Part shown: in pieces, positions 56,476 to 64,000 of the stretch
Layout: each line of letters opens with the position of its first letter
Position numbering within the stretch: position 1 is the first letter of the stretch
Origin: Micromonospora_G sp044458865
GTDB lineage: Bacteria > Actinomycetota > Actinomycetes > Mycobacteriales > Micromonosporaceae
Reading direction: 5' to 3'
Length of the DNA: 64,000 nt
Assembly: GCF_044458865.1 (NCBI RefSeq)
Contig: NZ_JBITIH010000010.1
Location: 177,836-241,835, forward strand
The notes under the pieces: generated by a model
What the model was told of the DNA's origin: nothing
Database searches by the model: none
The model's input: only the letters and a program-made list of their open reading frames with translations
Position numbers and translations under genes: made by a program

Positions 56476-57507
56476 ATGAAATACCGCCTTCTGGGACGCA
56501 CCGGAGTCTGGGTCTCCGAGATCTCCCTCGGCGCGATGACCTTCGGCGGCAAGGACCACCCGATCTACCGGACGTTGGGCGGTCTGCAACTCGACGAGGT
56601 CGACCGGATGGTCGGCACCGCCCTCGACGCTGGCATCAACTTCATCGACACCGCCGATGTCTACAGCGACGGCGAGTCCGAGCAACTGCTCGGCCAGGCA
56701 CTCAAGCAGCGTCGACGCGACGTCGTGCTCGCCACCAAGCTGCACGCCCCGACCGGCCCCGGGCCGAACGACAACGGACTGTCCCGACTACACGTGATGC
56801 AGGCGCTGGAAGACAGCCTGCGCCGGTTGGGCACCGACCACATCGACCTGTATCAGGTGCACAACTTCGACCACATCACGCCGATCGAGGAGACCCTCGC
56901 CGCCCTCGACGACGCCGTACGCCAGGGCAAGGTCCGCTACATCGGTTGCGCCAACCTCGCCGCCTGGCAGATCAGCAAGGCCCTGGGCGTCTCCGCCCTG
57001 CACCACCGGTCCGCCTTCGTCTCCGTCCAGGCCCACTACTCGCTGGTCAGCCGCGACGCCGAGCGGGACCTGCTGCCGATGGTCCAGGCAGAGGGCCTCG
57101 GGATGACGGTCTGGGGTCCGCTGGCCGGCGGCTTCCTCGCCGGTAAGGTCGACCGCACCGGTGTCGTGAGCGACGAGGGCTCCCGCCGCAACCAGGACGG
57201 TTTCGCCCAGTTCCCGCCAATCGACCGGGAACACGGCCACGACGTGGTCGACGTGGTCCGGGCCGTCGCCGCCCGGCACGGGGTGAGCCCCGCCCAGGTG
57301 TCGCTCGCCTGGCTGCTCGCCCAGCGCGGTGTCACGAGCGTCATCGTCGGAGCCCGCCGGCTCGACCAGCTCGCCGAGAACATCGCCGCCAGCGACCTGA
57401 CGCTGACCGACCAGGACCTCGCCGAACTCGACCAGGTCAGTGCCCTTCCGCTGGCGTACCCGAACTGGATCCAGGCGGCCTTCGCCTCCGCCCGGACGCC
57501 TCGGTAA
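56476..57507 (+). CDS. Aldo/keto reductase
   Basis: This 343-residue NADPH-dependent reductase begins MKYRLLGRTGVWVSEISLGAMTFGG and contains GINFIDTADVYSDGESEQLLG (catalytic Asp/Tyr region) and KLHAP (catalytic Lys). DLYQVHNFDHITPIEETL carries the His, and SVIVGARRLDQLAENI binds NADPH. These place it in the AKR class of general oxidoreductases. ATG 56476 follows GAGGAG. Twin operator-like dyads upstream suggest an inducible gene responding to an aldehyde or other small molecule. Confidence 0.87.
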   Translation: MKYRLLGRTGVWVSEISLGAMTFGGKDHPIYRTLGGLQLDEVDRMVGTALDAGINFIDTADVYSDGESEQLLGQALKQRRRDVVLATKLHAPTGPGPNDNGLSRLHVMQALEDSLRRLGTDHIDLYQVHNFDHITPIEETLAALDDAVRQGKVRYIGCANLAAWQISKALGVSALHHRSAFVSVQAHYSLVSRDAERDLLPMVQAEGLGMTVWGPLAGGFLAGKVDRTGVVSDEGSRRNQDGFAQFPPIDREHGHDVVDVVRAVAARHGVSPAQVSLAWLLAQRGVTSVIVGARRLDQLAENIAASDLTLTDQDLAELDQVSALPLAYPNWIQAAFASARTPR

Positions 57508-57540
57508 CCGTCCGACCTGTTGGGGCCCACCTCCGACGGA

Positions 57541-57583
57541 TCGGCGGCGGACGTACCGGGCGAACCCGGTGCACCGCCGCCGA
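57541..57583. terminator. Nested hairpin between convergent genes
   Basis: TCGGCGGCG (57541) and CGCCGCCGA (57575) are perfect 9-bp outer arms. Inside, CCGGG-CGAA-CCCGG forms a second stem with a tetraloop. The stops on either side are convergent, so it can end both transcripts. Confidence 0.6.
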
Positions 57584-57615
57584 CCCGTTCGGCACCAACC
57601 GAGGCAGCTACGCCG

Positions 57616-60366
57616 CTAGTTCTCGACGAAACTCCGGAACACCATCGCCGACCTGCCGGGACAGACGATCACCGAGCTGTTCCACGAGCAACTCGCCGCC
57701 CGTACGCCCTTCAACTCACCCAGCTCGATCGGATGGGAGGAGCTGACCCGCACCCCGGCGACACTCACGTCGGTGGCGCTGGTGGAGAGGTCGTCGGCGA
57801 AGAGCAGCAGGTTGCCGCCGTCGAGCCGGACCGCGACCCCCTCCCTGCTGATCACCTTGGCGCCGTCCGGCCCGTAGAGGGTGGCGGTGTCCGGCGTACC
57901 GCCACCGACCAGCGCATGTTCACCGACCGGTAGCAGCGATTCGGCACCGGCGGCGGGCCTGCTCCACGCCTTCTCCCCGTCCCCGGGTTCGGCCGGGATC
58001 GACAGCAACTCGGTCGTGTCGGCGGAGAAGTTCTTCTGGTCCAGCAGGCAGACGCGCCCCCGCCCGCAGGCCACCAACTCCTTCGGATAGTGCTCCTCGT
58101 CGCCGCTGTAGAGGATGGTTGGCTCCCCCATCCGCTCCAGGTCGTAAGCGGCGACGCGGTACCCGCTCTCCTTCGGCGCGACGTAGAGCCGGCCGTCGTG
58201 GGCCACGACCAGGTCGTCGGGGTTGGCCACGCCCTTGGCGCTCTTGAGCACCTCACCGCTGTCCACGTCGATCACCCGAGCTGACCGATTCACATCGATC
58301 TGCACGATGCGTGGATCCTTGCCCCCGTACGAGAGCCGCTGACCTCGCACGTCGGCGGCGACTCCCAGGTCCGCCGGGACCGTCACCGGGTGCACCGAGG
58401 TCGACGAGTTGCCCGCCTGCCCGGGAATGGGCTCGTCCCAACGCGGCTTGCCGGTACGCAGGTCCAGTGCGACGACCTGCTGCGCGGTCCGGTCCACCAA
58501 CACCAGCGTGCGTTCGAAGTAGAGGATCGAGTCGTCGCCGTGGACGTCGCGCCCCCACAGCCGCTTGCCGTTCGCCGGGTCGAGCACACTCAGTTCACGG
58601 GCGTCGGCCCTGCCCGTCGCGTCGGCCAGCAGCACCAATCCGTTCGGCACGGCGGCGATGCCCGCCCAGCGCTCGGCGGTGCCCTCGGTCTTCACCTGCC
58701 AGGCGCGCGTGCCCGTGCTGGCCTTGGCCGCGATCACCTCCAGCCGCTTGTCCTTCCGCTCGTACGCCAGGTAGGCCCGGTCCCCGACGAGCGCCGTGTA
58801 GGTGTAGTACGGGTCTTCTTCCTCGAACGGAATTCCCCCACCGAGGTCGCGGAAGTTGTCGAACGCGACGTCGTCGTACCCGCCCCGGTTGAGGTAGAAC
58901 ACCGCCGCCGCGACCACGCCGACCAGGGCCAGCACGGCCGCCGCCCCGATCCAGGCCGCGCGCCGCCCGCGCCACGCGCCACCCCGACCCACCGAGGGGT
59001 ACGCCGCACCGCCCGAACCCGTCCCACCTACCGGAAGCCCGGAACCCGGCGCCCCGGAAATCGGCACCCCTGAACCCGGCACCCCGGAAATCGGCGCGGC
59101 CGAGCCGACGCCACCAAGCTCGAACACGGTCGCCGGACCCGCCGCCCCGACCGACGCGGCCGTCCCGGCGGCGGTGAACGGCGTCGCACCGGTGCCCACA
59201 GCGGCGGTGAGTGCCGTCGCGCCCGAACCCAGGACGATCTCCGCCAGCGCCCCCTCCGCCACCGGCAACTCGGGCTGCTCCAGCACCGTTGGCGCCACAC
59301 CCAACTCCGCGTGCAGCAACCGCGCCACCAGCGGCACCCGCGACGAGCCGCCGACCAGGAACAACCCGGCCAACTGATCGGGCCGCAACCCGCAGTGCCC
59401 GATCACCGACCCCGCCTCGAACACGGCCCGGCGCAGCAGCGGAGTGGCGAGCCGTTCCAGTTCCTCCCGGGTCAGGTGGACGGCCTGCTCCACCCCGGGT
59501 ACGGCAACCGGCGCCACCGTGGTCCGGGAGAGCATCTCCTTCGCGCCGCGTACGTCGTCCCAGAACTGCCGCCGGTCACGCCAGGCGGTCGTGGTCTCCG
59601 GTTGTACGAGCCGCTGCCACGCCTGCGGCGCCGCCGCGCCGACCAGCCGACCGAGATGGTCGACCAGCGCCGCGTCCAGGTCGAGGCCACCCAACTCCGG
59701 CAACCCGCCCGAGCCGACCACCGCGAATCGTGGGCGTCCACCGTGGTCCAGCCCCTCGTTTCGTACGACGGCGATGTCCAACGTCCCGCCGCCGAAGTCG
59801 AAGACCGCGAGAGCCGCCCCCACCGGCACCGGGCGCCGCAGCACGTCGACGAAGTACCGGGCGGCAGCGACCGGCTCCGCCACCAGTAGGGTGCCACCGC
59901 CACCCGACGGAGCAGCCGACTCGGCGGTCACCACCGGAGGCCAACCGGCCCGTTGCACCGCCGTGGCCAACGCGCCCCGTCGCCGCGCGCCCCAACTCGC
60001 CGGGTACGTCAACACCGCGGGCGGAAGGAAACCCACCGCCTCGACCGCGGCCTGAGCCACCGCGCGCAGCAACCCGGCGAGCAGGTCCACTGTGGCCATC
60101 TCGGCGTCGCCGAGCAACACCCCCGGCTCGTCGATGCGCCGCTTCGGGTTCGGGTCGTAGCGGCCGGGGTCCGCCTGGGCCAGCCGCTGTGCGTCCCGCC
60201 CCACGTGCAGGAGCCCCGCCTGGTCGAGGAAGACTCCGGAGGGCATGACCGGCTGCCCGTCGAAGAGCAGCGGCCGGGTACGCCCGTCCGGCCAGCGCAA
60301 CACCGCCACCGTGTTGGACGTACCGAGGTCGACGCCGAGTGCGTAGCCGCCGTCCTGCCCTGCCAT
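57616..60366 (-). CDS. Hsp70-transmembrane-beta-propeller fusion protein
   Basis: This 916-residue protein joins three modules. Residues 1-400 are an Hsp70/actin-type ATPase (ALGVDLGTSNTVAVL, AVFDFGGGTLDIAV, FLVGGSSRVPLVARLL). A Gly/Pro/Ser linker with PGSG repeats leads to one membrane helix (about 470-492, AWIGAAAVLALVGVVAAAVFYL). Residues 500-916 form a secreted PQQ-type beta-propeller (RTGKPRW, DPANGKRLWG, and repeated AYDL/VDVDSG blades). No substrate-binding Hsp70 C-domain is present. ATG 60366 is the start. It may sense an extracellular ligand and drive an ATP-dependent act inside, or the reverse. Confidence 0.8.
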   Translation of the reverse strand: MAGQDGGYALGVDLGTSNTVAVLRWPDGRTRPLLFDGQPVMPSGVFLDQAGLLHVGRDAQRLAQADPGRYDPNPKRRIDEPGVLLGDAEMATVDLLAGLLRAVAQAAVEAVGFLPPAVLTYPASWGARRRGALATAVQRAGWPPVVTAESAAPSGGGGTLLVAEPVAAARYFVDVLRRPVPVGAALAVFDFGGGTLDIAVVRNEGLDHGGRPRFAVVGSGGLPELGGLDLDAALVDHLGRLVGAAAPQAWQRLVQPETTTAWRDRRQFWDDVRGAKEMLSRTTVAPVAVPGVEQAVHLTREELERLATPLLRRAVFEAGSVIGHCGLRPDQLAGLFLVGGSSRVPLVARLLHAELGVAPTVLEQPELPVAEGALAEIVLGSGATALTAAVGTGATPFTAAGTAASVGAAGPATVFELGGVGSAAPISGVPGSGVPISGAPGSGLPVGGTGSGGAAYPSVGRGGAWRGRRAAWIGAAAVLALVGVVAAAVFYLNRGGYDDVAFDNFRDLGGGIPFEEEDPYYTYTALVGDRAYLAYERKDKRLEVIAAKASTGTRAWQVKTEGTAERWAGIAAVPNGLVLLADATGRADARELSVLDPANGKRLWGRDVHGDDSILYFERTLVLVDRTAQQVVALDLRTGKPRWDEPIPGQAGNSSTSVHPVTVPADLGVAADVRGQRLSYGGKDPRIVQIDVNRSARVIDVDSGEVLKSAKGVANPDDLVVAHDGRLYVAPKESGYRVAAYDLERMGEPTILYSGDEEHYPKELVACGRGRVCLLDQKNFSADTTELLSIPAEPGDGEKAWSRPAAGAESLLPVGEHALVGGGTPDTATLYGPDGAKVISREGVAVRLDGGNLLLFADDLSTSATDVSVAGVRVSSSHPIELGELKGVRAASCSWNSSVIVCPGRSAMVFRSFVEN

Positions 60367-60468
60367 CTGCCGACTCCTCCGGGGCGAGGGATTACCCGGC
60401 CCCGCATGCTACGGCCAGCGCACAGCAGCACCGCCACCCACGGCAAAGGCTCGGGCCCGCCGAGCAGA

Positions 60469-61626
60469 TCAGAGAGCGGTACGCCGCCGAGCCACCTCGG
60501 CCAACGTCACCGCCGCCGCGACACTCGCGTTCAGCGACTCGACCTCGGACATCATCGGAATGCTCACCCGCAGGTCACAGGTTGCCCCGACCAGCCGGGA
60601 CAGGCCGCGGCCCTCCGAGCCGACCACCACGACCAACGGTCCGGCAGCCGCCTCAAGGTCGTACAGATCGGTTTCGCCATCGGCGTCCAGGCCGACCACG
60701 ACGAAGCCGGCCTCCTGGCATGCCTTCAGCGACCGAGTGAGGTTGGTCACCTGGCTGACCGGCACCCGGGCGGCGGCGCCGGCACTGGTCCGCCACGCGG
60801 TAGCGGTGATGCCCGCGGCCCGGCGCTCCGGTACGAAGATCCCCTGGGCACCGAAGGCTGCCGCCGACCGGATCACCGCGCCGAGGTTACGCGGATCGGT
60901 GACCCCGTCGAGCGCGACCAGCAACGGGGCGGTCTGCTCCAGCGAGGCGTTTACCAGCTCGTCGAACGGCTGGTACGCGAACGGCGGCACCTGGATGCCG
61001 ACGCCCTGGTGCAGCACGCCGCCGGTCATCCGGTCCAGCTCGGCCCGACTGATCTCCAGGATCGCGATGCCACGGTCCGCGGCGATCCGGACCAGCTCGT
61101 TCACCCGGTCGTCGATCTCGATGCCCTGGGCCACGTAGAGCGCGGTAGCCGGCACGTTCGCCCGCAGCGCCTCGACCACCGGGTTCCGCCCGACCAACAG
61201 CTCCGGGACGTCCTTGGCCGGGTGTGACTTGCGTCCCGGGGCGACCCGGGGACCCGACCGGCCCTGCTGCTTGGGGCCACCGCGTCCGCCGGCACCACGC
61301 CCGGCTCCGGCGCCGCGAGCCGCCCCAGCGGCACCTCGGCCGGTCCCGCCGCCACCGGCGCCCCAGGTGGTGTCCTTGGTACCCGGTTGGCCGATCTTCG
61401 GGGCCCGGCCCTCCTCGGCCGCCGCCCGGCGCTCCTTCTCCTGCTTCCAGGCGGTGCGCTGGGGAAGCTGTTCGGTGCCGGAGTAACCCTTGTGCCACGG
61501 ACGCTCGTCGGCGGGCAGGGTCCGGCCCCGGCCAGCGAGGCTGCCCCGGTTCTTGCCACCGGATCCGGCGGCTGCGCCCTTCTTGGCGGTGACCCGCCTG
61601 CCACGGCGCTGTGAGTTGCCGGCCAT
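60469..61626 (-). CDS. rlmB: 23S rRNA 2'-O-ribose methyltransferase RlmB
   Basis: This 385-residue SpoU-class enzyme methylates the ribose of G2251 in 23S rRNA. The N-terminal 130 residues are a basic, Gly-rich extension typical of actinobacterial RlmB. The methyltransferase core shows LVGRNPVVEALRANVP, LLVALDGVTDPRNLGAVIRSAAAFG (motif 1), VVVVGSEGRGLSRLV (motif 2) and IPMMSEVESLNASVAAAVTLAE (motif 3, knot). ATG 61626 overlaps the cysS stop by one base (TGATG). Confidence 0.9.
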   Translation of the reverse strand: MAGNSQRRGRRVTAKKGAAAGSGGKNRGSLAGRGRTLPADERPWHKGYSGTEQLPQRTAWKQEKERRAAAEEGRAPKIGQPGTKDTTWGAGGGGTGRGAAGAARGAGAGRGAGGRGGPKQQGRSGPRVAPGRKSHPAKDVPELLVGRNPVVEALRANVPATALYVAQGIEIDDRVNELVRIAADRGIAILEISRAELDRMTGGVLHQGVGIQVPPFAYQPFDELVNASLEQTAPLLVALDGVTDPRNLGAVIRSAAAFGAQGIFVPERRAAGITATAWRTSAGAAARVPVSQVTNLTRSLKACQEAGFVVVGLDADGETDLYDLEAAAGPLVVVVGSEGRGLSRLVGATCDLRVSIPMMSEVESLNASVAAAVTLAEVARRRTAL

Positions 61627-63041
61627 CAGTCCTGTTCTCCGATCGTCCATCGCGGTCCGTGCGGGGTGTCCTCGACGACGACACCAGCTCTCCTGAGCTG
61701 GTCCCGCACCCCGTCTGCGGCGGCCCAGTCCTTGCGTGCCCGGGCCTGCGTACGCTGTTCCAACGCCAACGCGACCAGCGCGTCGACGGCATCACGCAGC
61801 TCGCCGTCCTGCCCGTTTCCGGCGAAGGCCGGGTCGAGCGGATCAACACCGAGCAGGTCCAGCATCGTGCGGACCGCGACCAGCGTACTGCGGATGGCGT
61901 CGTCGTCGCCTTCGGCCAGCGCGTTGTTGCCGTCGCGGAGGGCGTCGTGCAGCGCGGCGAGGGCGGCCGAGGTGTTCAGGTCGTCGTCCATCGCGGCGGC
62001 GAACGCCGCCGGCACCGCACCCAGAGCGCCCGGCCCGATCCGCTCCACCGCTCGCTGCACAAACCCCTCGATCCGCCGGTAGGCCACCGCGGCCTCGGTC
62101 AGCGCCTCGTCGGAGTAGTCGATCCGGGACCGGTAGTGCGGCGAGGCCAGGTAGTAGCGCAGTTCCACCGGGCGTACGCCGAGCCCGGCGACGTGGGCCA
62201 GGTCGAGCGCGTTCCCGAGGGACTTGCCCATCTTCGCGTCGCCGAGGTTGAGCAGTCCGTGGTGCACCCAGTAGCGGGCGAACGGCAGACCGGCGGACCG
62301 GGACTGCGCCAGTTCGTTCTCGTGGTGCGGGAAGACCAGATCGAGACCGCCGCCGTGGATGTCGAACTCGGCGCCGAGGTAGCGACGGCACATGGCCGAG
62401 CACTCGATGTGCCAGCCGGGCCGGCCGCGTCCCCACGGCGACGGCCAGGAGGCCCCGGCCGGTTCTTCCGGTTTGAGGCCCTTCCAGAGCGCGAAGTCAC
62501 GGGGATCACGCTTGCCCCGTCCGGGCTCGTCCGTATTCGCCTGCACCGCATCCGGCTGCTGGCCGGAAAGTACGCCGTAGTCGGGGTCCGACTGGACGTC
62601 GAAGTAGACGTCACCCGAGTCGTCGCCGGCCGGGTACGCGTGCTTGGCCTCGATCAGGGCCTCGATCAGCTCGTGCATCTCCGGGATGTGCCCGGTCGCC
62701 CGCGGCTCGTACGTCGGCGGCAGCACGTTCAGCGTCTGGTACGCGTCGGCCAGGATGACCTCGTTGGCGTACGCGATCGACCAGAACGGGCGGCCCTGCT
62801 CCTGCGACTTGGCCAGCAACTTGTCGTCGATGTCGGTGACGTTGCGGATGAAGGTCACCTCAAGACCGGCGTGCGTCAGCCAGCGGCGCAGCACGTCGTA
62901 GTTGACCCCGGAACGAAGGTGGCCGATATGCGGCGGCCCCTGGAGGGTGAGACCACACAGATAGACCCCCACCTTGCCGGGCTGCCGCGGGACAAAGTCC
63001 CGCACCGATCGGGTGGCGGTGTCATATAGGCGTAGCGTCAC
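61626..63041 (-). CDS. cysS: Cysteinyl-tRNA synthetase
   Basis: This 471-residue class I synthetase has VYLCGLTLQGPPHIGHLRSG (zinc Cys and the HIGH motif), FIRNVTDIDDKLL, and the KMSKS-type loop KMGKSLGNALDLAHVAG. The two further zinc ligands lie in CSAMCRRYLG and HHENELAQS. It charges tRNA-Cys and is essential. GTG 63041 is followed by the family start TLRLYDTATRS. It is co-transcribed with rlmB. Confidence 0.93.
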   Translation of the reverse strand: MTLRLYDTATRSVRDFVPRQPGKVGVYLCGLTLQGPPHIGHLRSGVNYDVLRRWLTHAGLEVTFIRNVTDIDDKLLAKSQEQGRPFWSIAYANEVILADAYQTLNVLPPTYEPRATGHIPEMHELIEALIEAKHAYPAGDDSGDVYFDVQSDPDYGVLSGQQPDAVQANTDEPGRGKRDPRDFALWKGLKPEEPAGASWPSPWGRGRPGWHIECSAMCRRYLGAEFDIHGGGLDLVFPHHENELAQSRSAGLPFARYWVHHGLLNLGDAKMGKSLGNALDLAHVAGLGVRPVELRYYLASPHYRSRIDYSDEALTEAAVAYRRIEGFVQRAVERIGPGALGAVPAAFAAAMDDDLNTSAALAALHDALRDGNNALAEGDDDAIRSTLVAVRTMLDLLGVDPLDPAFAGNGQDGELRDAVDALVALALEQRTQARARKDWAAADGVRDQLRRAGVVVEDTPHGPRWTIGEQD

Positions 63042-63072
63042 CGCACCAGGGTAACGGTCACCCGTTCCGGCC

Positions 63073-63152
63073 GTTGTACGCGCGCGGCCCCTGTTGCACG
63101 CGCGCGGCCCCTGTTGCACGCGCGCGGCCCCTGTTGCACGCGCGCGGCCCCA
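63073..63152. repeat. Four tandem copies of a 20-bp unit
   Basis: Units begin at 63073, 63093, 63113 and 63133; the shared unit is GTTGCACGCGCGCGGCCCCT, with one T/C change in the first and an altered last base in the fourth. The array fills the 148-bp gap between divergent cysS and the IclR gene and contains the alternating CGCGCGCG tract. Confidence 0.9.
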
Positions 63153-63189
63153 AGCGTGATGCGACCGCCCCCGCCGTACGCTGCCTGGT

Positions 63190-63837
63190 GTGGAGGCGAC
63201 GGGCCGCGTGGGCGAGACCGCACAGACCCTGGACCGGGGCCTGCGCCTGCTGCACCTGGTCGCCGACGCACCCGGCGGACTGACCGTGACCGAGGCGGCA
63301 ACCCGCCTCGGTGTCGGCCGGGCGGTGGTGTACCGGCTGGTCGGCTCGCTCAGCCAGCACGGAATGGTGCGACGGGACGACAACGGCCGGCTACGGCTCG
63401 GGGTCGGGGTGCTGCACCTGGCCCGCCGGGCGCAGCCGCTGCTTGCCGAGGGGGCAATGCCGGCCCTGCGCCGACTGGCCGAACAGGCGGGCGCGACCGC
63501 GCACCTGACCGTGGTCGAGGGGGGCGAGGCGGTGGCGATCGCGGTCGTCGAGCCGAGCTGGACCTCGTTCCACGTCGCGTACCGCACCGGGTACCGGCAC
63601 GCACTGGACCGGGGGGCCGCCGGGCAGGCGATCCTCGCCGGGCGCGCGGGGCAGCCGGATCCGGTCGCGAGCAGCGGTGAACTGCAACCCGGGGCGTACG
63701 GGGTGGCGGCGCCAGTGCTCGGCGTACCGGGTCTGGAGGCGAGCGTCGGTGTGGTGGCGCTCGCCCCGCTGGCCGTATCCACCGTGGGTGAGCAGGTGAG
63801 CACCGCCGCCCGTGCGATCAGCCAGGCCCTCGCCTGA
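63190..63837 (+). CDS. IclR-family transcriptional regulator
   Basis: This 215-residue regulator has an N-terminal winged helix-turn-helix (LTVTEAATRLGVGRAVVYRLVGSLSQHGMV, about residues 30-60). The IclR ligand domain follows (RRLAEQAGATAHLTVVEGGEAVAIAVVEPSW, GYRHALDRGAAGQAIL). The C-terminal part is somewhat shorter than the usual 250 residues. GTG 63190 follows the tandem-repeat region. Its target is unknown; divergence from cysS is unlikely to be meaningful. Confidence 0.8.
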   Translation: MEATGRVGETAQTLDRGLRLLHLVADAPGGLTVTEAATRLGVGRAVVYRLVGSLSQHGMVRRDDNGRLRLGVGVLHLARRAQPLLAEGAMPALRRLAEQAGATAHLTVVEGGEAVAIAVVEPSWTSFHVAYRTGYRHALDRGAAGQAILAGRAGQPDPVASSGELQPGAYGVAAPVLGVPGLEASVGVVALAPLAVSTVGEQVSTAARAISQALA

Positions 63838-63866
63838 CCGACGGCCCAGGTCGCCGCCGTCCAGGG

Positions 63867-63897
63867 TTAGGAAGGGCCCCTTGTTATACAAAAAGCG
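63867..63897. repeat. GGAAGGGCCCC palindromic repeat, copy 6, right arm missing
   Basis: TTAGGAAGGGCCCCTTGTTA followed by TACAAAAAGCG matches the left arm and spacer of copy 1, but the expected right arm GAAGGGGCCCTTCC never follows. The sequence changes after about 63897 into the end of a transposable element. Confidence 0.75.
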
Positions 63898-64000
63898 CTC
63901 GGGTTCTAGTAGTGCTTTGTCATGATCTGAGTGGGTAGTTGGGTTTTGTTGTGGGGAACCGTGTTTTGCAGGTGGGGCAGACGCCGGCGAGGCGGACGAG
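63898..64000. mobile_element. End of an insertion sequence inside repeat copy 6
   Basis: The sequence leaves the palindrome and becomes AT-richer (GGGTTCTAGTAGTGCTTTG), then holds the 3' end of a minus-strand frame with a CxxC finger. The element runs off the window. The boundary inside a known repeat is the best evidence that it is an insertion. Family is undetermined. Confidence 0.55.
63920..64000 (-). CDS. Transposase-like C-terminus (partial)
   Basis: The last 26 residues of a minus-strand frame read LVRLAGVCPTCKTRFPTTKP and end at TGA 63922-63920. The CPTCK finger near the end of a frame next to an apparent insertion boundary suggests a transposase of an IS element. Most of the gene is outside the window, so the family cannot be named. 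Confidence 0.45.
   Translation of the reverse strand, partial: LVRLAGVCPTCKTRFPTTKPNYPLRS

Overview
The window is very GC-rich, with many GTG starts and a few TTG, strong third-position GC, and gene families typical of actinomycetes: DUF5753/DUF397 regulator pairs, DUF3263, an MsiK-type shared sugar ATPase and RecD2. It also carries six copies of a roughly 50-bp palindrome with GGAAGGGCCCC arms. Together these point to a Micromonosporaceae chromosome (Micromonospora or a close relative). That placement is inference from gene content; no database comparison was possible.

Layout. 0-5 kb: end of an acyltransferase-3 gene, a GNAT enzyme, a PP2C-like phosphatase, small proteins and an ABC-2 exporter. 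5.2-9.3 kb: an amino-sugar catabolic locus (DeoR-type regulator diverging from SIS isomerase/deaminase, ROK kinase and NagA), with five operator-like boxes in the shared promoter region. 9.3-12.7 kb: amino-acid permease, PAP2 phosphatase, DUF4032 kinase-like protein. 12.7-15 kb: accessory patch with a decayed HigB-type toxin beside an intact antitoxin, a small acidic protein and an XRE/DUF397 pair. 15-25.9 kb: channel/RCK protein, Pyr_excise-like protein, CrtU-like oxidoreductase, HNH nuclease, MpaB-type oxygenase, von Willebrand factor A pair, RNA-ligase-like protein, several unknowns. 26-29.8 kb: tRNA-Thr, msiK and recD2. 29.9-36 kb: second accessory patch with a four-gene overlapping micro-operon, another XRE/DUF397 pair, two paralogous lipoproteins, an epoxide hydrolase and its divergent WYL regulator.

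36-56 kb is the main metabolic theme, pectin use. Four secreted family-1 pectate lyase genes (five catalytic domains) are followed by a five-gene uronate operon: two Gfo/Idh/MocA oxidoreductases, a fructuronate/tagaturonate-type reductase, an enolase-superfamily dehydratase and uronate isomerase. A divergent LacI regulator and a sugar ABC importer (binding protein plus two permeases) follow. The importer has no ATPase of its own. MsiK, encoded about 26 kb upstream, is the obvious candidate to energise it. A YesL-like membrane protein follows.

56-64 kb: an aldo/keto reductase behind two TetR-like operators, an Hsp70-transmembrane-beta-propeller fusion, the RlmB and CysS housekeeping pair, an IclR regulator, and the end of an insertion element that appears to have landed inside one of the palindromes.
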